A DNA stretch of 10,810 bases, from contig FR890569.1 in the NCBI GenBank assembly GCA_000433415.1, positions 7,084 through 17,893 on the forward strand, given 5' to 3'. Below the pieces are notes generated by a model. The model was not told where the DNA came from. It was given only the letters and a program-made list of their open reading frames with translations, and searched no databases. Of this stretch, positions 7,020 through 10,810 are shown piece after piece; position 1 is the first letter of the stretch; every line of letters starts with the position of its first letter. The stretch comes from Clostridium sp. CAG:448 (GTDB lineage Bacteria > Bacillota > Clostridia > Oscillospirales > CAG-272). The position numbers and the translations under genes were made by a program.

Positions 7020-7950
7020 TCCGCAATCTGCAATGGAATACCGTTACCGTAAGCACCTGATTCCTTCCGCTATTCCTGCCTACAACAGCGAAATCCTGCG
7101 CCTTGTCAGCCTTCTTCTGAATGTTGCGCCGGATGCCATTGACCTGGATGGAGTACGGGAAATTGCGGCATCCACGGGAAGCAGCCTTTCGCGTGCCTAT
7201 GCGGAATACCTCGCCTTGCTGTGCGGACTGGACACGGTCGGACAGGATCGGGCGTTCTTTCAGAATTATTTTCTGCCGATGATCCATGAGCAATCCACAG
7301 ACCGCTATACCTCCGATTTATACTATCGGCACGTTTCAATCCCACACATAAAGTCGGGCAACTGGGAACTGACTCACCGGACCATTGTGCCGGGTGAAGC
7401 ATTTGTCTGCGATGATTTTTTGGTTACCGATGATTTGTGCATGATTCCACAAATCGGCTTTTTCACACAGCCGTTTGTTTTTCCGGCGGTATTGGAAAAC
7501 GGCACAGAATGGATGACATTGATGCCGAATGAAATGGTTACCACCGCTCATGCAGTACAACAGGCGCATGGACGTGTCCTCACGTACGGACTTGGGCTTG
7601 GCTATTTCTCCTATCTTGCCGCAGAAAAAGACACCGTTTCCACCGTCACGGTTGTGGAGTTGAGCCAGGACGTCATTGACCTTTTCCGCACCTATATTCT
7701 TCCGCAATTCCCACACAAAGAAAAAATCACGCTTGTCTGCCGTGACGCGTTTGACTTTGCATCCCATGAGATGACCGCCGGACGGTACGATTTCGTCTTT
7801 ACGGATATCTGGCATGATGTCGGCGACGGCAGAGAAATGTACCTGCGCATGAAATCCTTTGAGAAACGTTGCCCCGGCACCGAATTTGCCTATTGGCTGG
7901 AAAAATCAATCCGCTGCTATCTGGACGACAGACTTTTTTCAGCCGATTGA
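6997..7950 (+). CDS. Predicted SAM-dependent methyltransferase/spermidine synthase-like protein, function unknown
   Basis: The C-terminal half (about residues 190-275 of 317) looks like a class I Rossmann methyltransferase. It has a glycine-rich motif I, VLTYGLGLGYFSY (194-206), then strand 2 with its acidic end, TVVELSQDVIDLF (218-230), then RDAFDF (249-254), then the strand 4 segment RYDFVFTDIWHD (263-274). This arrangement is closest to spermidine synthase-like proteins. The N-terminal 110 residues are mostly helical and unlike spermidine synthase, and residues 120-180 look beta-rich. I do not recognise the family; the donor could be SAM or decarboxylated SAM and the acceptor is unknown. 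The start at ATG 6997 follows AGAAAGGA (6981-6988) and overlaps tadA by 23 nt, so the two are tightly linked in expression. A longer in-frame start at 6910 would overlap tadA much more. Confidence 0.7.
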   Translation: MKDGAPIDPQSAMEYRYRKHLIPSAIPAYNSEILRLVSLLLNVAPDAIDLDGVREIAASTGSSLSRAYAEYLALLCGLDTVGQDRAFFQNYFLPMIHEQSTDRYTSDLYYRHVSIPHIKSGNWELTHRTIVPGEAFVCDDFLVTDDLCMIPQIGFFTQPFVFPAVLENGTEWMTLMPNEMVTTAHAVQQAHGRVLTYGLGLGYFSYLAAEKDTVSTVTVVELSQDVIDLFRTYILPQFPHKEKITLVCRDAFDFASHEMTAGRYDFVFTDIWHDVGDGREMYLRMKSFEKRCPGTEFAYWLEKSIRCYLDDRLFSAD

Positions 7951-8031
7951 CTGAATTTGGTTAATATGCACACATTTCAGCTCAAAACATGTGCAATAAG
8001 GATATTTTACAGCCGTTTTCAACAAAACAGA
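7951..8031. other. Gap between the tadA operon and the lipoprotein promoter, no clear terminator
   Basis: This AT-rich stretch has a weak hairpin (TGCACA 7967-7972 with TGTGCA 7990-7995, loop 17 nt) but no T tract after it, so the end of the upstream operon is not defined. A 9-bp direct repeat CCGTTTTCA occurs at 8013-8021 and 8038-8046, one copy upstream of and one within the downstream promoter. Confidence 0.4.
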
Positions 8032-8060
8032 TTGACACCGTTTTCATTTTGTGATACAAT
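8032..8060 (+). promoter_or_regulatory. Sigma-A-type promoter for the lipoprotein gene
   Basis: A perfect TTGACA (8032-8037), 17 nt, then TACAAT (8055-8060) preceded by TGA. One copy of the CCGTTTTCA repeat lies in the spacer. Predicted start near 8067, leader about 54 nt. Confidence 0.88.
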
Positions 8061-8066
8061 GAAGTC

Positions 8067-8094
8067 TGCGGAGCGGTTATTACGCATCTCCGCA
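8067..8094 (+). other. Hairpin at the predicted 5' end of the lipoprotein mRNA
   Basis: TGCGGAG (8067-8073) pairs perfectly with CTCCGCA (8088-8094) around a 14-nt loop. It would fold at the very 5' end of the transcript, where such stems often protect mRNA from decay. That role is inference. Confidence 0.4.
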
Positions 8095-8120
8095 AATCTG
8101 TTTGATCAGGAGAACACGGT

Positions 8121-8951
8121 ATGAAAAGAACATTTTTACTCGTGCTGTCGTTGGCGTTGGCTCTGATTCTGAGCTTTTCTGTCCTTTCCTGCGGAGGGAC
8201 AAAAGACAAAGATCAGGGAACCTCCGATGTAACGACCGCGAAAGGAAGCGAAAACACCACAAACAAAGAAACGGCGGTCGAAACCACCGCACAAACCACG
8301 GTTGAAACCTCCACACAGGCAGAGACCGAAAAAGAAACCGAAACAGAGCATATCACAAATGCCGACACCCAAGGCGAAGAAACGGCGGATCCCAATGCCG
8401 ATCCCTCCAAAACGCTTGTAAAGGTCGGTAAATCCGCAGACGGAAAGACGGACTGCTATGACGGCAGATTCGACTTTACCGACTATCTGGGTGAAATCTT
8501 CAATTGCGCAGGCGTCGACTATGGCAGTCTTCAGGATGCAATCGATGCGGCAGCAGGAATCGGCGGGAATATCGGCATCGTAAACAGCACCGATGTCGGA
8601 CTCTGCCTCAAGGTCACCATCCCGGACGACGGAAATTTCTACCGTTTCTACTATAACCTCGCAAACATCGACATTGTGTTCAACTACGGTGTTACCTATG
8701 ACGACGATTCAAATCCGCACGGCTATGCATATTACTCCGATCTTTACAGACTGGACAGCATTGCCGGTCTGGACGGTACTCATATTTACATTTGGTCAGA
8801 CACGGAAGGGCTTGCCCCCGGCTATTATGTCATGCATGAAGGTGCGTCAGCGGACGGCGATTTCAACTACAGATATGAGCGCGTCGGCTCTCTGGAAGAC
8901 TACTGGCCCGGCTTACCCGGCGGAGAGGACGTTTCCTTCTATCTGGAGTAA
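8121..8951 (+). CDS. T/E-rich lipoprotein of unknown function
   Basis: The 276-residue protein has a type II signal peptide: MKR, a long hydrophobic core, and the lipobox V-L-S-C with the lipidated Cys at residue 24. It should be anchored to the outer face of the membrane. Residues 25 to about 93 form a low-complexity linker rich in Thr, Glu, Ala, Lys and Asp with no aromatics, typical of wall-spanning spacers in Clostridia. Residues about 95-276 form a compact acidic domain rich in Tyr, Asp and Gly, with three cysteines and no family I recognise. Its aromatic, beta-rich look would suit a binding or adhesive module, but that is speculation. The start follows AGGAG (8108-8112). The gene stands alone with its own promoter and a terminator 22 nt after its stop. 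Confidence 0.85.
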   Translation: MKRTFLLVLSLALALILSFSVLSCGGTKDKDQGTSDVTTAKGSENTTNKETAVETTAQTTVETSTQAETEKETETEHITNADTQGEETADPNADPSKTLVKVGKSADGKTDCYDGRFDFTDYLGEIFNCAGVDYGSLQDAIDAAAGIGGNIGIVNSTDVGLCLKVTIPDDGNFYRFYYNLANIDIVFNYGVTYDDDSNPHGYAYYSDLYRLDSIAGLDGTHIYIWSDTEGLAPGYYVMHEGASADGDFNYRYERVGSLEDYWPGLPGGEDVSFYLE

Positions 8952-8973
8952 AAAATAAAAAATCATAAAAATA

Positions 8974-9013
8974 GTCCGGAAAGGCACAAACCGCCTTTCC
9001 GGACATTTCTTTT
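8974..9013. terminator. Probably bidirectional intrinsic terminator between convergent genes
   Basis: A perfect 12-bp stem pairs GTCCGGAAAGGC (8974-8985) with 8993-9004 around a 7-nt loop. On the plus strand ATTTCTTTTT follows, ending the lipoprotein gene. On the minus strand the A-rich stretch 8950-8973 reads as a long T-rich tract, ending the acn-icd operon. Confidence 0.88.
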
Positions 9014-9020
9014 TACCGAA

Positions 9021-9087
9021 TTAAGGCATTACCGCGTAATTCCGATGGTGCAATTTGCGCTGCGCGGATTGCGCGGTGATGCCTTAA
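9021..9087. repeat. Palindromic element with TTAA ends overlapping the 3' end of icd (MITE-like or REP-like)
   Basis: The arms TTAAGGCATTACCGCG (9021-9036) and CGCGGTGATGCCTTAA (9072-9087) are inverted repeats with one difference over 16 bases, and that difference still allows a G-T pair. Inside, AAT-T-CCG (9038-9044) continues pairing with CGGATT (9065-9070) across a bulge, so most of the 67 bp can fold into one hairpin. Each end is TTAA, itself palindromic, which could be a duplicated target site. There is no T tract on either strand, and a separate terminator lies just beyond it, so it is not simply the icd terminator. It holds no gene. I infer a small non-autonomous mobile or extragenic palindromic repeat; no second copy is visible in the window. 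Confidence 0.65.
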
Positions 9088-10336
9088 ATTTTTCGTATGC
9101 AAAGCCCGTTACACCGGCCTTTTGGGAATCCTCCAACCGTTGCCGAATTGCATGAATGAAGGCAAGGGAAGTAACCGTCTTTTGCACGCTTCCCGCCTCT
9201 GCAATATGTGCAAGGTCCTTGGTCATAATACCGTCTTCCAATGTGCGGATGCATGCCTGTTCCAGTTGATCCGCAAAGGCGCAGAGCTCCGGCAGTGTAT
9301 CAAGCTCTCCGCGCTTGCGCAGAGCGCCCGTCCATGCAAAAATCGTTGCCATCGGGTTGGTAGAAGTCTGCTCGCCCTGTAAATAACGGTAGTAGTGCCG
9401 CGTTACGGTTCCGTGGGCGGCTTCATATTCATATTTTCCGTCCGGCGACACGAGCACAGATGTCATCATGGCAAGAGAACCGAATGCAGTCGAAACCATA
9501 TCACTCATCACATCGCCATCGTAATTCTTGCATGCCCAAACAAAACCGCCCTCGCTTCTGATCACACGTGCCACGGCATCGTCGATCAAGGTATAGAAAT
9601 ACGTAATTTCCGCCTTTCGGAATGCCTCCTGATACTCGTTTTCATATATCTCTTCAAATATCAGCTTAAAAGTCTGATCGTATTGTTTGGAAATTGTATC
9701 CTTGGTGGAAAACCAAAGATCCTGACCTGTTGCCAGCGCATAGCGGAAACAGGAGTGTGCAAAGGAACGGATGGAATCGTCTTTGTTGTACTGTGCCTGC
9801 AATACGCCGGGGCAGGAAAAGGTATGAACCGTCTGCCGGAAGCATTCCGCTCCGTCCGCATCCGTAAATACAAGTTCCGCTTTGCCGGCGCCAGGTACAC
9901 GGTACTCTGTCGCTTTATAAACATCTCCGTAGGCATGACGGGCAATCGTAATCGGTTTTTTCCAGGTTCGCACCGTCGGCTTTACATGAGAAAAGAGGAT
10001 CGGTGTACGAAAAACCGTACCGTCCAGGACCGCACGAATGGTTCCGTTGGGAGATTTCCACATCTCCTGGAGATGATATTCTTCCACGCGTTGCTTGTTC
10101 GGCGTAATGGTTGCACACTTGACGGATACGCCGTATTCTTTCGCCGCAAGCGCCGCCTCCATGGTCACCTGATCCCGTGTCCGGTCCCGCTCCGGAAGCC
10201 CAAGGTCAAAATAAACCGTTTTGAGATCGACAAAAGGGATCAAAAGTTCATCCTTGATCATCTGCCACAGGATGCGGGTCATTTCGTCACCGTCCATCTC
10301 CACGAGCGGCGTTTTCATCTGTATCTTTGTACTCAT
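9029..10336 (-). CDS. icd: NADP-dependent isocitrate dehydrogenase, type II (dimeric)
   Basis: The 435-residue cytoplasmic enzyme oxidises isocitrate to 2-oxoglutarate and CO2, reducing NADP+. The N terminus TPLVEMDGDEMTRILW, the substrate loop KCATITPN...WKSPNGTIR, the KPITIARHAYGDVYK block, the catalytic YFYTLIDDAVARV region with WACKNYDGDVMSD, and the NADP-binding YEAAHGTVTRHYY segment all match the type II family shared with eukaryotes, rather than the E. coli type. The ATG at 10336 follows GGAGG on the minus strand (nine-base spacing) and overlaps the aconitase stop by four bases (ATGA); an upstream in-frame start at 10387 is unlikely. The protein is about 30 residues longer than usual members. 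The last residues (from about KFKASPRNP to ITR) and the TAA stop are encoded by the palindromic element at 9021-9087. Confidence 0.96.
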   Translation of the reverse strand: MSTKIQMKTPLVEMDGDEMTRILWQMIKDELLIPFVDLKTVYFDLGLPERDRTRDQVTMEAALAAKEYGVSVKCATITPNKQRVEEYHLQEMWKSPNGTIRAVLDGTVFRTPILFSHVKPTVRTWKKPITIARHAYGDVYKATEYRVPGAGKAELVFTDADGAECFRQTVHTFSCPGVLQAQYNKDDSIRSFAHSCFRYALATGQDLWFSTKDTISKQYDQTFKLIFEEIYENEYQEAFRKAEITYFYTLIDDAVARVIRSEGGFVWACKNYDGDVMSDMVSTAFGSLAMMTSVLVSPDGKYEYEAAHGTVTRHYYRYLQGEQTSTNPMATIFAWTGALRKRGELDTLPELCAFADQLEQACIRTLEDGIMTKDLAHIAEAGSVQKTVTSLAFIHAIRQRLEDSQKAGVTGFAYEKFKASPRNPRSANCTIGITR

Positions 10337-10810
10337 TCGCACGTTCCTCCGTCCTCTGTATGCGTTCTGTAATAATTCATTAAGCATCCGTCTGTCAGGA
10401 TTTCCGTGTCCTCCTGCGTCAACCCGTTGATGTGCAGAAGAATGGAATCCACTGTCCCGTCCGCACGCACAACCCTTGCGTGGAATTCGGTCTCATGACG
10501 CAAGAGACGGTTTCTGACCTCCGGTACAAAAATCCAATCCCCTTGTGCATAGGGAAAGGGGACGTCCGCATCCAACGTAAAGGGAAGAATGCCCCAATTG
10601 ATACAGTTGGAACGGTATCGCTTGGTGGCAAATTCATAGCAGATATTTGCCAATCCCCCAAGAACCCGCTGGCAGGACGCCGCCTGCTCACGCGCAGAAC
10701 CGTCACCCGGCTTCTCTGCAAACAGACAGGAGCCGATCTGCGTTGCCGGCAGGAGCCGATCAGGAACCTCTCCAAGCGCCGAGAGCACTGCCCGCAGCGT
10801 GTCGGGCGCC
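10333..10810 (-). CDS. Aconitate hydratase, C-terminal part (partial)
   Basis: Only the last 158 residues are in the window; the frame stays open through 10810, so the gene begins beyond the right edge. The block ICYEFATKRYRSNCINWGILPF is the conserved C-terminal swivel domain of aconitases, where the RSNxxNWGILPF segment helps bind substrate. The ending, LTQEDTEILTDGCLMNYYR, is also typical of aconitases of anaerobic bacteria. The 4Fe-4S cluster cysteines lie in the missing N-terminal part. The enzyme isomerises citrate to isocitrate, the substrate of the icd product encoded next. The stop TGA overlaps the icd ATG (10333-10336), so the two are translationally coupled. A related 3-isopropylmalate or homoaconitate enzyme is less likely because of the icd partner. 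Confidence 0.9.
   Translation of the reverse strand, partial: APDTLRAVLSALGEVPDRLLPATQIGSCLFAEKPGDGSAREQAASCQRVLGGLANICYEFATKRYRSNCINWGILPFTLDADVPFPYAQGDWIFVPEVRNRLLRHETEFHARVVRADGTVDSILLHINGLTQEDTEILTDGCLMNYYRTHTEDGGTCE

Noticed and set aside
7967..7995. Weak hairpin after the methyltransferase-like gene as a terminator
   Set aside because: The stem is only six base pairs with a 17-nt loop and no T tract.
7020..8120. SRP RNA (ffs) expected near tadA
   Set aside because: The region downstream of tadA is coding and then a short AT-rich gap with a promoter; the conserved SRP Alu or GGAA-loop features are not seen.
8230..8400. Low-complexity A/C-rich DNA as a tandem repeat or CRISPR
   Set aside because: It encodes the Thr/Glu linker of the lipoprotein and has no regular repeat unit or spacers.
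9395..10372. Long open frame (325 codons) on the plus strand
   Set aside because: It lies wholly antisense to the well-conserved icd gene, its product has no recognisable domain, and no promoter or ribosome binding site supports it.

Overview
The window looks like ordinary chromosome from a Gram-positive anaerobe of the Clostridia (Bacillota). I infer this from the YlmC/YmxH-family sporulation-associated protein, the strong AGGAGG-type ribosome binding sites, the TTG(A/C)-17-TAnAAT promoters with a TGn extension, the T/E-rich lipoprotein with a lipobox, and the acn-icd pair with a type II isocitrate dehydrogenase. GC content looks moderate. The exact genus cannot be read from the sequence.

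Layout, plus strand. 3-1379 is the C-terminal half of a P-type-ATPase-like membrane protein, cut by the window edge, whose visible catalytic motifs appear lost. 1442-1726 is a YlmC/YmxH PRC-barrel protein. A promoter and a structured leader of about 130 nt precede rpsB (1929-2678) and tsf (2705-3631), which end at a strong intrinsic terminator. Next comes a single-gene unit with its own promoter and terminator encoding a two-TM protein of unknown function (3870-4535). A four-gene run follows (4667-7950): a BadF/NAGK-type sugar kinase, a class-C-like serine hydrolase (ATGA overlap), tadA, and a protein with a spermidine-synthase-like methyltransferase fold (23-nt overlap with tadA). A T/E-rich lipoprotein (8121-8951) has its own promoter.

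Layout, minus strand. At the right edge an operon reads leftward: the C-terminal part of aconitase (cut by the window edge) and icd, joined by an ATGA overlap. Together they form the oxidative citrate-to-2-oxoglutarate branch that supplies glutamate. A probably bidirectional terminator (8974-9004) separates this operon from the converging lipoprotein gene.

The most unusual items are: (i) a 67-bp near-perfect palindromic element bounded by TTAA at 9021-9087, which has apparently replaced the 3' end of icd and supplies its last residues and stop codon; (ii) the degenerate P-type ATPase; (iii) the coupled sugar kinase and serine hydrolase, and the tadA/methyltransferase pair; (iv) mutually exclusive hairpins in the rpsB leader. 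I found no CRISPR array, tRNA, rRNA, transposase or phage gene, and nothing that amounts to a clear new defence system.
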